Assembly: GCA_018826895.1 (NCBI GenBank)
Contig: JAHJYA010000013.1
Location: forward strand, 1-60,479
Length of the DNA: 60,479 nucleotides
Reading direction: 5' to 3'
Source of the DNA: Gammaproteobacteria bacterium
GTDB taxonomy: Bacteria > Pseudomonadota > Gammaproteobacteria > Pseudomonadales > Pseudomonadaceae
The translations under genes were made by a program, and so were the position numbers. The notes beneath the pieces were generated by a model. It was given only the letters and a program-made list of their open reading frames with translations, searched no databases and had not been told where the DNA came from. Numbering within the stretch: the first letter of the stretch is position 1; every line of letters starts with the position of its first letter. Shown here in pieces: positions 16,498 through 24,858 of the stretch.

Positions 16498-16890
16498 ATG
16501 AAACCCTTTGTGCTACTCCTCGCATTGTCCATTGCCTGGTTATCGGGCTGCAGTCGCAGTATCAGCGAACGGGTGATTCATCAGAGTGGTGGCGCGTGGT
16601 CCATCCGCCAGGTGAGCGAACCGCACCCAGCCGGTGGATCGGACACCTATTACCGGGTCTACCACCAAGGCACGCTGGTGACTTTCTCGCCGCCGCTGGT
16701 GCAGCGAGAAACCAGCAAGTTGCTTTCAGTGGGGCACTTCGACCCTGGCGTATTTCCCTATCCCGACCTGATCGTCCTGGTGCACGACCGCTTCACCGAC
16801 CCGCGTGGCTACGGCAACGCGCAAGTGCGCGCCTTTAAACTGACCCGCCATACAGGGCGGATGGAAATCATACCGATCGCTATTCCGTGA
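16498..16890 (+). CDS. small lipoprotein of unknown function
   Basis: A 130-residue predicted lipoprotein. The ATG at 16498 gives a signal peptide MKPFVLLLALSIAWLSGC with a lipobox LSGC (Cys about 18); the open frame begins further upstream but this is the only sensible start. The mature part is beta-rich, with YYRVYHQGTLVTFSPPL and YPDLIVLVHDRFTDPRGYG, and I do not recognise a domain. Single gene between a divergent pair and the lipase gene 263 bp downstream. Confidence 0.65.
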   Translation: MKPFVLLLALSIAWLSGCSRSISERVIHQSGGAWSIRQVSEPHPAGGSDTYYRVYHQGTLVTFSPPLVQRETSKLLSVGHFDPGVFPYPDLIVLVHDRFTDPRGYGNAQVRAFKLTRHTGRMEIIPIAIP

Positions 16891-17153
16891 GGGGCCGCGG
16901 GCAATATCTGCCCCTGTAGATTGGCGCAGCCACTGCCTGTTGGATAAGTGTGAACCACTCATACAGCGCCCAAAACCTTGGGTGCGCTGCTCGCACTCCC
17001 GCACGCGCCGGTGCCACAGCACTAAATGTGCTTTCTCTATATAGCGGCTTTTTGGCGTCAAATTCGGCGATATACAAATAATCATGTCGGTATCTCACTT
17101 CTAAAAAACTGAACTAGCCTCAAAGGCCATCATCTCAGCAAGGAGTGCCGATC

Positions 17154-18719
17154 ATGCCCGCCGCCACTGCCCGTCCGTTCTATCCGATCATCTACCTGCG
17201 CGGCTTTGCCGCCACCATGAACGAGATTGAAGCCACCACGGCTGACCCCTACATGGGCTTCAACCTGGGCTCGGCGATGATCCGTCAGGACTCTGAAGGG
17301 GTCGCCCATCCCTTTATCTTCGAGTCGCCACTGCTGCGTCTTATCAAAGACCACGGCTATATCGATGCCTTCCAGAATGGAGGGATCGATTACGCGGACA
17401 AACTCGCGCCTGCGCGCTCCATCTGGATCTACCGCTACTACGAAAGCGTTTCCAAGTCGCTCGGCAACAGCAAGCGACGGAGCATGGAAGATTTCGCCAT
17501 TGGCCTGCGCGCTTTTATCGTCAGAGTGCGCGACACCATCTGCGGTAACGACGTGCAGGCCCGGGAAAACTTCCGCGTGCATCTGGTGGCGCATTCCATG
17601 GGCGGGCTTATCTGCCGAACCTACCTGCAGAACACCTGCTGTCATGGTTTAACAGAGGCCGAAATGAAGGCGGCGGGCCACACCGCCCAAGACCTTGATG
17701 TCACCGCCGGTAAGCCTTTCGAGCCACTGGTAGACAAAGTCTTCACCTACGGCACGCCACACAACGGTATTGAGTTTCTGGGGTTCAACGTGCCTGATCT
17801 CGGCTCGTTTGACCGGCTGCAGATCAGCAACTTCGATCGCGAGCGCATGCGCGAATACCTGCGGTTAAAGGGTACGCAGGCCGTCAACGACCTGCATGGC
17901 ACCTTCCCGGCATCGCGTTTCTTCTGCCTGATCGGCTCCAACTACCGCGACTATGAAGCCTTCTTTGGCCTGTCGAAAAAAGGCACCGGCCCCAGCAGCG
18001 ACGGCCTGGTGATGATGGAAAACGCTTATGTGAAGGACGCGCCCAGGGCGGTCATCTCGCGCAGCCATTCCGGCGCCTACGGCATCGTCAACTCCGAGGC
18101 CGGCTATCAAAACCTGCGGCGCTTCCTGTTCGGCGACTACCAGGTGACCGTTACGCTGGAAGTCGAAGACCTTCCCCTACCCATCGCCATTCAAGAGAAA
18201 AAGGACCAAGGCAAAACCATCGGCGGCATCTACCACTTCGATGTCAGTGCGCGGGTGCGCAACGGGCCTAACTACAGCCTGCACGAAAGGCGCTACGACC
18301 AGGCGTCCGCGGTGATGGAAAAATACGACGACATCAAGGAGCGGAAGAAATCCATCTACCTTTTCACCGGCTACCTGCTCAAAGATGCCCGTGGCAAAGA
18401 CGCTCACGACCTCGCCCTGGTCTTCACCCTCGACCTGGGTGTGCACGTGCCGGCCTTCGAAGTGGATCACAAGTTCTGGTTCGACGGCTACGCCGAAGGC
18501 TTTAGCTACCGAGACACCCTGACCATCGCCGTACGCGACAAGAGCGTGAAATACGGCTTTACCGCCAAACATGGCCAGCTCCAAGCCCCGGAAGTTGCCG
18601 AGCAAAAAGATTTGGGCAACGGCGCCCGAGAAATACGCATCGAGGTAGGAACTGGCCCCAACGTGCGCCCAGGCTTTATTGGCACCTTGGTGATACGGGT
18701 TGAGCCTTGGGAGGGGTAG
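17154..18719 (+). CDS. alpha/beta-hydrolase of lipase/PGAP1 type
   Basis: A 521-residue protein. The ATG at 17154 follows AAGGAG at 17140-17145. The first 300 residues form an alpha/beta-hydrolase: YPIIYLRGFAATM (oxyanion-hole region), the nucleophile elbow VHLVAHSMGGL (Ser about 148), FTYGTPHNGIEF, an acid in PSSDGLVMM and a His in SRSHSGAYGIVNSEAGYQN. The last 220 residues are beta-rich with no recognised domain. There is no signal peptide, which is unusual beside a lipoprotein. Esterase or phospholipase activity is likely. Type VI effector phospholipases (Tle) have a similar core, but no vgrG or other secretion gene is nearby. Its partner is likely the lipoprotein 198 bp downstream. Confidence 0.72.
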   Translation: MPAATARPFYPIIYLRGFAATMNEIEATTADPYMGFNLGSAMIRQDSEGVAHPFIFESPLLRLIKDHGYIDAFQNGGIDYADKLAPARSIWIYRYYESVSKSLGNSKRRSMEDFAIGLRAFIVRVRDTICGNDVQARENFRVHLVAHSMGGLICRTYLQNTCCHGLTEAEMKAAGHTAQDLDVTAGKPFEPLVDKVFTYGTPHNGIEFLGFNVPDLGSFDRLQISNFDRERMREYLRLKGTQAVNDLHGTFPASRFFCLIGSNYRDYEAFFGLSKKGTGPSSDGLVMMENAYVKDAPRAVISRSHSGAYGIVNSEAGYQNLRRFLFGDYQVTVTLEVEDLPLPIAIQEKKDQGKTIGGIYHFDVSARVRNGPNYSLHERRYDQASAVMEKYDDIKERKKSIYLFTGYLLKDARGKDAHDLALVFTLDLGVHVPAFEVDHKFWFDGYAEGFSYRDTLTIAVRDKSVKYGFTAKHGQLQAPEVAEQKDLGNGAREIRIEVGTGPNVRPGFIGTLVIRVEPWEG

Positions 18720-18767
18720 TGACAGGGCCGTCGCTCATGTGCAACAGGCGGTAGTTGGGCCTCGTAG

Positions 18768-18784
18768 GGTGCGCTGCGCGCACC
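18768..18784. repeat. short palindrome between lipase and lipoprotein genes
   Basis: GGTGCGC-TGC-GCGCACC, within CGTAGGGTGCGCTGCGCGCA, a sequence type common in intergenic repeats. It may act as a weak terminator or be part of a small repeat. Confidence 0.4.
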
Positions 18785-18917
18785 GGCTCCAACTGCGGAT
18801 GGCACACCCATTTCCGCGCATTTGCACTATTAACGGCCCGTTCTACGCTTGCTCAAATTGTTCGATGCCATGGCATCATTTTGATGTCATTCAGGCTGGT
18901 TCAAAAAGGAGTGTGAA

Positions 18918-20447
18918 ATGAATCGTTTCCTTAGTACGCGCGGCTGGAACGCCCTGACAGTGCTGATGATCAGCGTACTGCTTACCAGCTGTATTTCGGT
19001 CCCCACAGGGACGACGAAAATCTATCGTAAAGCGGATGCCGAGAAGTCTGCTGGCCCACAGACAGATAAAGCTCCAGATCAGGTGGTTTTCGATAAAACC
19101 CTATTTCGAAATTCTATTGATCCCAAGTTGACCATCCGTAAATCAGGCGCGGATAAAACCGGGGCCGATGTATTCGCCATCTACCTGAGCGATGGCTATT
19201 TCAAGTATCTAAAGGACATGGGTGGGGTTAACGAAGTGGTGGTGGTGGCTGAGTTCACCGAGACCAGCGCGGGGACCGAATCAGATACTGTCTATCGGGT
19301 GTTAGGCCCCTATTTCGGCGTAGCCGACAAAGCGGGTGCTCCCTTCCTCAATAAATTGTTATACGGCCCGAAAACCCTCGACTCTGACCACCTCAACATG
19401 AGATTGACGGTGCTCGAATACGACCAGGGTGAGAACGAAAACTCGGCTGCATTTCTCGACTTTATCCAGTCGGTCACTCAAACCCTGTCTCTGGCAAATC
19501 CGGTAACTGTATCGGAACAAGCATTTGCCACGGAAATCGCCAAGAGCCTGATTAGCCTGAACAAGGATGATGTGGTCATGACGATTGATATCAACTTCAC
19601 CGGCAATGCGGGGGAGTTGGAGAGCATGACTCACAACGGTTCCTACATCCCGTTGAATGTGGGCGATTATGTGCTGATCAACAAAGAGCAATGCGCTCCG
19701 GCCAATTGCTATTTTCAGATGACGGACAAGAAAAGAACCTGGAACCCCTTCGCCTGGATTGGCGATATCGTCATGCTGGTGCCTACCGCCATGCGCCGAG
19801 GCTGGACGGATACGCCTGATGGGCCAGCGTTGGCAGAAGTCGTCAGCGATGATCTAGGTTATGCCAATCACAGGCTTACCGTAGAAGATACGTCTCCACT
19901 CAACAGTGGGCATAAGCCCTTCACCGATAAAACCTGGCTTGCACTTTCCATTGTAAAGGGCGGGGACGCTTCACTTTGGGAGAAACGTAAACTGCTGACC
20001 CAGGCAGAAATATCTATCCAAAATATGATCAAAGTGCGTGGTGGACCACTGGCTTTTAACCAGAACTTCCAAACTGCCAAGCAAGCGCTGGACGATGTCA
20101 GTAAAGCTGAGGCGCTGAGCCGTTCGGGAGTCACCTTTGTGTTACCGCTAGCAACTAATGGCGCATTTGCTCCAACCACGGGTACGGCTGATGATGAGTA
20201 TTGCTTGTACCACTCAAGTAGCCTCAGCGATGTGGTGGCCAGTTTCTACCGCATTGATGCGAACAACATACCGCAGCAATTGGCGGCGACCGATATCGTG
20301 AAAAATACCGCCAAAACCACACCCAACAACACCTGCTTTACGGTCACGGCCGCAGCGCGCACGGTTGGTACATACGACATGCTTGCGGCATACAAAGTGG
20401 GCGGCAATGTCCTGACCCAGAAGCTGCGCTACAAAATCGAAAAATAG
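18918..20447 (+). CDS. large lipoprotein of unknown function
   Basis: A 509-residue predicted lipoprotein. The signal peptide ends VLLTSCISVP, with lipobox LTSC (Cys about 29). The ATG at 18918 has AAGGAG upstream. The mature protein mixes alpha and beta segments and has several Cys residues (EQCAPANCYF; DEYCLYHSS; NNTCFTVTA) that could form disulphides, consistent with a periplasmic or outer-membrane location. No domain recognised. Base composition looks lower in G+C than the neighbouring core genes, suggesting recent acquisition with the lipase. It could be an immunity, chaperone or surface partner of the lipase; this is speculation. Confidence 0.7.
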   Translation: MNRFLSTRGWNALTVLMISVLLTSCISVPTGTTKIYRKADAEKSAGPQTDKAPDQVVFDKTLFRNSIDPKLTIRKSGADKTGADVFAIYLSDGYFKYLKDMGGVNEVVVVAEFTETSAGTESDTVYRVLGPYFGVADKAGAPFLNKLLYGPKTLDSDHLNMRLTVLEYDQGENENSAAFLDFIQSVTQTLSLANPVTVSEQAFATEIAKSLISLNKDDVVMTIDINFTGNAGELESMTHNGSYIPLNVGDYVLINKEQCAPANCYFQMTDKKRTWNPFAWIGDIVMLVPTAMRRGWTDTPDGPALAEVVSDDLGYANHRLTVEDTSPLNSGHKPFTDKTWLALSIVKGGDASLWEKRKLLTQAEISIQNMIKVRGGPLAFNQNFQTAKQALDDVSKAEALSRSGVTFVLPLATNGAFAPTTGTADDEYCLYHSSSLSDVVASFYRIDANNIPQQLAATDIVKNTAKTTPNNTCFTVTAAARTVGTYDMLAAYKVGGNVLTQKLRYKIEK

Positions 20448-20473
20448 TTGTGGTGATGGCAGGCGCCGCCATA

Positions 20474-20502
20474 ACAAGCGAGGGGGCAAGCCCCTCGCTT
20501 GT
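20474..20502. terminator. strong hairpin terminator between convergent genes
   Basis: Perfect 12-bp stem ACAAGCGAGGGG (20474-20485) and CCCCTCGCTTGT (20491-20502), loop GCAAG. It lies between the lipoprotein stop and the end of the convergent small gene, so it could work in both directions. Confidence 0.7.
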
Positions 20503-20506
20503 GTGC

Positions 20507-20803
20507 CTACAACCTCAACGCCGTGCGCCTGGCCAGGTGATTGCCGCCCAGCGGTGAGCACAGGCGCTGGTGGATACGGCTAAGAAACCCCAGCTCAAAG
20601 GCATGGCGTTGCGGCCCGGGAGGGAGCCGCTGGCGCTCCAGCAGCAGGTTGGTCCATAGCCAACCGCTGTTAGGATCGTCCAGCCAGGCCTGGGCCATCT
20701 CCACACCACGGGTGAAGTTTGGCTGGCTGTCTTCGCTCCAGCTGAATGCAGCACCGGGGTGGTTGTCGTGGGCGGGGAGGTGTGCGAAGTACCGATCAAT
20801 CAT
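20507..20803 (-). CDS. small protein of unknown function (98 aa)
   Basis: A 98-residue protein starting MIDRYFAHLPAHDNHPGAAF. Trp-rich and acidic in the middle (EMAQAWLDDPNSGWLWTNLL), basic near the C terminus. No signal or membrane segment. It overlaps the end of the upstream gene by 8 bp, so they are coupled. I recognise neither protein. The alternative frame at 20515-20799 is a shadow. The gene pair sits behind a hairpin-rich leader. Confidence 0.6.
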   Translation of the reverse strand: MIDRYFAHLPAHDNHPGAAFSWSEDSQPNFTRGVEMAQAWLDDPNSGWLWTNLLLERQRLPPGPQRHAFELGFLSRIHQRLCSPLGGNHLARRTALRL

Positions 20804-21038
20804 GCGCAGCCCTCCCGTGTGCCTGGGTGATGGCCTGGCGGTAGAGCACGATCAACTCGCTGAGCAAGGCGCTGCTGGTGGTCGCCAGCTCCTGTTGCGG
20901 CAAGCGCTTAAGCAACTTGAGCAGCAGGGCCACGCGATACTCGGCGGCTGCCTGGTAGGCGCAATTGTCCGCGACATAGCTATGCAGCGGGTTGGCGGGT
21001 GTGGGGAAGGGGATAACAACGGATTCAGGCCTGGTCAT
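20796..21038 (-). CDS. small protein of unknown function (80 aa)
   Basis: An 80-residue protein starting at the ATG at 21038 (MTRPESVVIPFPTPANPLHS), which has a strong GGAGGTG ribosome site. It is helical with the segment YRVALLLKLLKRLPQQELAT, and has no signal peptide. It overlaps the next small gene by 8 bp. It stands directly downstream of the structured leader on the same strand, so its expression may depend on that RNA. Function unknown. Confidence 0.62.
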   Translation of the reverse strand: MTRPESVVIPFPTPANPLHSYVADNCAYQAAAEYRVALLLKLLKRLPQQELATTSSALLSELIVLYRQAITQAHGRAAHD

Positions 21039-21400
21039 GCAGCACCTCCAGAACGGACGTGAACACAACAGCTAACAGCCCAGGGCGGAGCCCTTGGGTA
21101 AAAGGGGGATAGTGCATTTTCCTTATGCTCCTCGAACGTTTTAAGGAGCCGCGTTCCACCCGTTACCACACGAATGGAGGCGGACCGTGCAAGGGTGGTA
21201 AACCGGCGTTCGAGAAAACCGGCCAGGCCGAAACCTGCCTCACACGGCCCGCCATAACTGCGCGAGAAAACAGCAGGCATGAAAAAAGCGCCTGCTCTCG
21301 GCTATGGCGCTACCGCGCCTCGAACACTCCGGGTTACCACACCCGGTCGCGGGATTTACCGCGACGGGCGGACTTTAGCTTGGGAGGGGAGGGTGGGGCA
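21039..21400 (-). ncRNA. hairpin-rich leader or small RNA of unknown class
   Basis: About 360 bp upstream of the small-gene pair. Three perfect hairpins lie in a row: AGCAGGC/GCCTGCT (21272-21278, 21290-21296), CCGGGT/ACCCGG (21329-21346) and TCGCGG/CCGCGA (21347-21364); the last two abut. Closer to the gene, GGCC- and CCGG-rich stretches can pair further, and the string GTTACCACAC occurs twice. Similar sequences are, from memory, widespread in Pseudomonas and often carry spurious ORF calls. Minus-strand orientation is inferred from the downstream genes. Confidence 0.5.
21329..21364. repeat. two abutting perfect hairpins
   Basis: CCGGGT-TACCAC-ACCCGG (21329-21346) followed without a gap by TCGCGG-GATTTA-CCGCGA (21347-21364). 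Each has a 6-bp stem and 6-nt loop. Confidence 0.75.
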
Positions 21401-21454
21401 AGGGTTGGGCGCTGCGAGGGACTTTTGATCTGAGGCCGTTGGTTGCGACAGGTT

Positions 21455-21474
21455 GCAATCGGCCAATAGCGGAC
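21455..21474 (+). repeat. dispersed 20-mer, copy 1
   Basis: GCAATCGGCCAATAGCGGAC. Related copies are at 23631-23650 (same orientation), 44162-44181 (inverted) and, degenerate, near 49540-49572. This copy and the next bracket the DUF262 gene. Confidence 0.6.
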
Positions 21475-21727
21475 AGTTGATAAGGCACCCACAACCTTGA
21501 ACTGCTGAGCTCTCTTTGGCGCATTTTTGCAGGTTGTGGCACTCTGGCTGTTCGCGAATTTTGCCTACCTGCTGGCCGACTGCTCAGCAACTTTACTCAA
21601 GGTAATGTCTGCCTTTTGAACCTCGATCACTCCAGCGGCGTTGCCATCAACAAACAGCAGATAGTCATCCGCGCGGAACATCTGTGCCAGCGAAGGCACG
21701 TTGGACCAATACCAAAAAGGAGGTTCC

Positions 21728-23464
21728 ATGCTTGATGCTTCGCAGTTGCGAATTGAGGCCGCACACAAGAAAGTCGCGGAAGCCTTTTCCAAAGACTACG
21801 CCTTTACTATCCCGGCTTATCAGCGCCCTTATGCATGGGAGAAGACTCAGGCTGAGGAGTTGCTGGCGGACTTGAAGGACGCCATGGCGCAAGATTCTGC
21901 GGCGGGCGGCTTTTACTTCCTGGGTAGCATTGTTTTGGTGAAGGCCCATGGAAGTCCTGCATCGCGTGTGGTCGATGGTCAGCAGCGCCTAACCACGCTG
22001 ACGATCTTGTTCAGTGTCATTCGCGATCTGACGACAGACGCTGAGAAGAAAGCGCAGCGAGAGCGGTACATCAAGCAGGTAGCTAATGAGGATGAAGGTA
22101 TCCCAGAGGCTTTGCGTCTGCAGCTGCGGCAGAAGGACCAGGGCTTTTTTGAAAAGCACATTCAGACACGTGGAGCGACTGACCAGCTGCCGTCCTTGGA
22201 TGGTCTGACAGACGCAAAGGCACGCATCGTTGAAAACGCAAAGCTCATCCGCGATCGGTTAGAGGCTATGGGTGAGGAGGGGCGCGCTGAGTTGCTGCGT
22301 TTCCTGCTGCAGAACTGTTATCTCGTGGTTGTCGAAGTTCCCTCTGATACCGCCGCGCGGCGCATCTTTACCGTTTTGAATGCTCGCGGCCTCGATCTTT
22401 CGGCCACAGATATCCTCAAAGCCGACCTGCTTGAGCGAGCAGGTGCCGATAAGGAGTCGTTTCTGTCTCAACGCTGGGAGGAGGTTGAAACAGCACTTGG
22501 CCGCGACAGGTTCAGTGCTTTGTTCACGCACATCCGGATGATCTATGAGCGTGACAAACCTCGTTCTGCGCTTGAAAGCGGCTTTCCTGTACATGTCCCA
22601 GTGTTTCGCGATAATCCAGTCGGATTCATTGATGCGGTCTTGGAGCCCTATGCTGACGCTCTGATGTTGGCGATGGATGACCAGAAACTGCGCAAGCGTT
22701 TCGGTGCCAAGGGAGCCGATCTGGTGCGCTCCTTGGAGAGATTGGACAACCGGGACTGGTTACCGCCTCTACTGCTTTGCCTGCGCCAGAGCAATGGTGG
22801 AGCTGACATCGACGTTCCAGAGTTTGTATTCCGCCTCGAAAGGCTTGCCTACTTTCTGTTCTTGACACGCGCCGATGTCAACGCACGTATGTCGCGCTAT
22901 GCCGATGTATTGGACGATCTCGACCCGCCGGCTGAGCCCAGAGTTCGTTTGACCCATCGGGAACGCTCCACCGGATTGGCTATTGAGCAGGCTGAAGCGG
23001 CGATGCTCTTTGATGCACTGGACGGGAATGTGTACCTCGTCTCTAAGGTAGTTAAACCGCTCCTGCTTCGTCTTGAACAAGCTTCCACCGATGGCTCGGC
23101 CAACTACGACTATCCGGTTATTTCGGTTGAGCACGTCTGTCCGCAAACCATCGCGCCTGGGTCGCAGTGGGCGCAATGGTTCCACGATGCTGATGATCAT
23201 GCGGCCTGGGTGCACAGTCTGGCGAACCTGGTACTGCTCAATTCGCGTAAAAACTCGGCAGCGCAAAACTATGACTTCGATAAGAAGAAGACCAAGTACT
23301 TCGCATCCGGTGATACCTGTGCTTTCACCCTCACCAACGAGGTGCGCAGCTATTCCCAGTGGACGCTCACAGAACTGAAGGTCCGCAGGGTGGAGTTGTT
23401 TGAGCGATTGGCCAAGGCATGGCGCCTAGAGCAGAGCTTGGAGAAGTGGTGGAGTGAAGAATGA
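21728..23464 (+). CDS. DUF262 and DUF1524 (GmrSD-like) protein
   Basis: A 578-residue protein starting at the ATG at 21728, which has AGGAGG upstream. The N-terminal DUF262 (ParB/Srx-like NTPase) shows IPAYQRPYAWEKTQ, FLGSIVLV and VVDGQQRLTTLTIL. The C-terminal DUF1524 (His-Me-finger-type nuclease) shows VEHVCPQTI, LANLVLLNSRKNSAAQNYDF and then DKKKTKYF. This is the GmrS-GmrD fusion layout of type IV restriction, which cleaves modified phage DNA. It is a single gene with no methylase or partner nearby, bracketed by direct 20-mers. Anti-phage function is likely from the family but not shown. Confidence 0.85.
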   Translation: MLDASQLRIEAAHKKVAEAFSKDYAFTIPAYQRPYAWEKTQAEELLADLKDAMAQDSAAGGFYFLGSIVLVKAHGSPASRVVDGQQRLTTLTILFSVIRDLTTDAEKKAQRERYIKQVANEDEGIPEALRLQLRQKDQGFFEKHIQTRGATDQLPSLDGLTDAKARIVENAKLIRDRLEAMGEEGRAELLRFLLQNCYLVVVEVPSDTAARRIFTVLNARGLDLSATDILKADLLERAGADKESFLSQRWEEVETALGRDRFSALFTHIRMIYERDKPRSALESGFPVHVPVFRDNPVGFIDAVLEPYADALMLAMDDQKLRKRFGAKGADLVRSLERLDNRDWLPPLLLCLRQSNGGADIDVPEFVFRLERLAYFLFLTRADVNARMSRYADVLDDLDPPAEPRVRLTHRERSTGLAIEQAEAAMLFDALDGNVYLVSKVVKPLLLRLEQASTDGSANYDYPVISVEHVCPQTIAPGSQWAQWFHDADDHAAWVHSLANLVLLNSRKNSAAQNYDFDKKKTKYFASGDTCAFTLTNEVRSYSQWTLTELKVRRVELFERLAKAWRLEQSLEKWWSEE

Positions 23465-23804
23465 CGAGGGTGTGCAGCATTCTGTGTAATTGGGGCGAGG
23501 TTACTCCGCGTTAGCCGCTCTTCGTAGCTAATCGCAAAAGCTCGCTTCCCTTCGACACAGGTCCGTCTGCACAGCAATCGTAGACATCCGAAGCCTGCTA
23601 ATGGCCAACTGCCGCCTCTGACGATGGGCCGCAACCGGCCAAAAGCGGACTAACGCGGGGTAGTACTGAGCGGCCTCACTTTTGATTCTGTGGCCTCTAG
23701 GAAACTAGGGGCGATTCAACCATCGCAAACCCAGTTGCGATCCCCCTCCGCGTGGGCCGGTGCAAAAGGTGCTGGTACCGCATAGGCAGCCGCCTGTGCC
23801 TCGC
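23465..23804. other. gene-free spacer with repeat
   Basis: Contains the second 20-mer (23631-23650). The rest holds no credible gene. Confidence 0.5.
23631..23650 (+). repeat. dispersed 20-mer, copy 2
   Basis: GCAACCGGCCAAAAGCGGAC; differs from the copy at 21455 at two positions and has the same orientation. Confidence 0.6.
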
Positions 23805-24737
23805 TCACGGGTCAAGTTGAGTGAGTGTCTGTTCCCATGGTGGGCAAGGTGACCAAGCCTCCACCAGCTTATCGATGAAGAGCCGAATTTTTGGAGAGAG
23901 GTGCCGCTTGCTAGGGTAAATCACCCGAATAGGCTCTGCGGCCTCGGCATACCCTGTGAGCAATTGAACGAGTTTGCCGTTCCTCAAGTCTTCATTTACC
24001 ACATAGGAAGGAAGAGTCGCGATGCCCAGGCCAGCTACAGCTGACTGGTGTAATGACTCAGCACTGTCCATCTGTAGCCTTCCGCCATGAGTAACGGGCA
24101 CTGAGCTCCCATTCACTCGAAAATTCCAAGGAAGCAATCTCCCACCGCTCACAAAATGCAGGCACTGGTGCTCGGATAAATCCTCAGGCGTTTTAGGCTC
24201 GGCATGCTCAGCCAGATACTTGGGTGAAGCGCAGGTAATCATTTGTTGGTAGGCCACGGTACGCGTTAGCAACCGAGAGTCTTCCTTGGGTGGCCCAATG
24301 CGGATGGCCAAATCAAATCCCTCATCGATCAGATCGACCAGCCTGTCAGAAAAGGTGATATCCACGCTCAGGGAGGGCCAATCCATCAGGCAGCACTCGA
24401 TGTGCTGAAGAACATGAAGTCTTCCCAACGCCACCGGCAGACTCATCCGCAGTCGTCCACTGGGTGTAGAACGACGAAACGCCAAGGCGTCTTCAACATC
24501 GTCTAGATCCTGAAGAACGGCCACGCAGCGCTCATAAAGAACCTGACCGTCGTCGGTCATGCTCAAGCTGCGAGTGGTGCGATTGAGCAGGCGTACCTGT
24601 AAACGAGCCTCAAGCCTGACTATCGACTTCCCCACTGCCGAGCGAGTCAGACCCAGTTGCTTTGCCGCCGCAGTGAAGCTTCCAGCGTTTACCGAGCTTA
24701 CAAACGCGGCGATATCGTTCAGGCTGTGGAGTTCCAT
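23805..24737 (-). CDS. LysR-family regulator
   Basis: A 310-residue LysR regulator with the N-terminal winged helix (FVSSVNAGSFTAAAKQLGLT, then RSAVGKSIVRLEARLQVRLL) and the CrgA-type effector domain (LRMSLPVALGRLHVLQHIE; FDLAIRIGPPKEDSRL). It is divergent from the carboxylesterase gene and probably controls it. The 121-bp shared promoter contains two adjacent palindromes suitable as LysR sites. Confidence 0.9.
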   Translation of the reverse strand: MELHSLNDIAAFVSSVNAGSFTAAAKQLGLTRSAVGKSIVRLEARLQVRLLNRTTRSLSMTDDGQVLYERCVAVLQDLDDVEDALAFRRSTPSGRLRMSLPVALGRLHVLQHIECCLMDWPSLSVDITFSDRLVDLIDEGFDLAIRIGPPKEDSRLLTRTVAYQQMITCASPKYLAEHAEPKTPEDLSEHQCLHFVSGGRLLPWNFRVNGSSVPVTHGGRLQMDSAESLHQSAVAGLGIATLPSYVVNEDLRNGKLVQLLTGYAEAAEPIRVIYPSKRHLSPKIRLFIDKLVEAWSPCPPWEQTLTQLDP

Positions 24738-24781
24738 ACGGCCTCTGTGGTCTCAACGTTCGGGCGGCTTAGCACCTGCTA

Positions 24782-24816
24782 TGGGGAACCCTATTCCCCA
24801 ATACTAAGCATAGTAT
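24782..24816. promoter_or_regulatory. tandem palindromes in the LysR/esterase promoter
   Basis: TGGGGAA-CCCTA-TTCCCCA (24782-24800) followed at once by ATACTA-AGCA-TAGTAT (24801-24816). Both have perfect arms. Placement 45-75 bp before both start codons fits LysR binding and activation sites. Confidence 0.55.
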
Positions 24817-24858
24817 CTCAATTAGCTAACCGACTCCCAGCGATCAATTGAGGTCATT

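Noticed and set aside
17154..18719. Type VI effector annotation for the lipase
   Set aside because: No vgrG, PAAR, hcp or adaptor gene is nearby; the idea remains open only through the lipoprotein neighbour.
21035..21280. 81-aa minus-strand frame across the structured leader
   Set aside because: Its translation follows the repeated leader sequence and overlaps the strong ribosome site of the next gene. Similar frames in Pseudomonas look like spurious calls.
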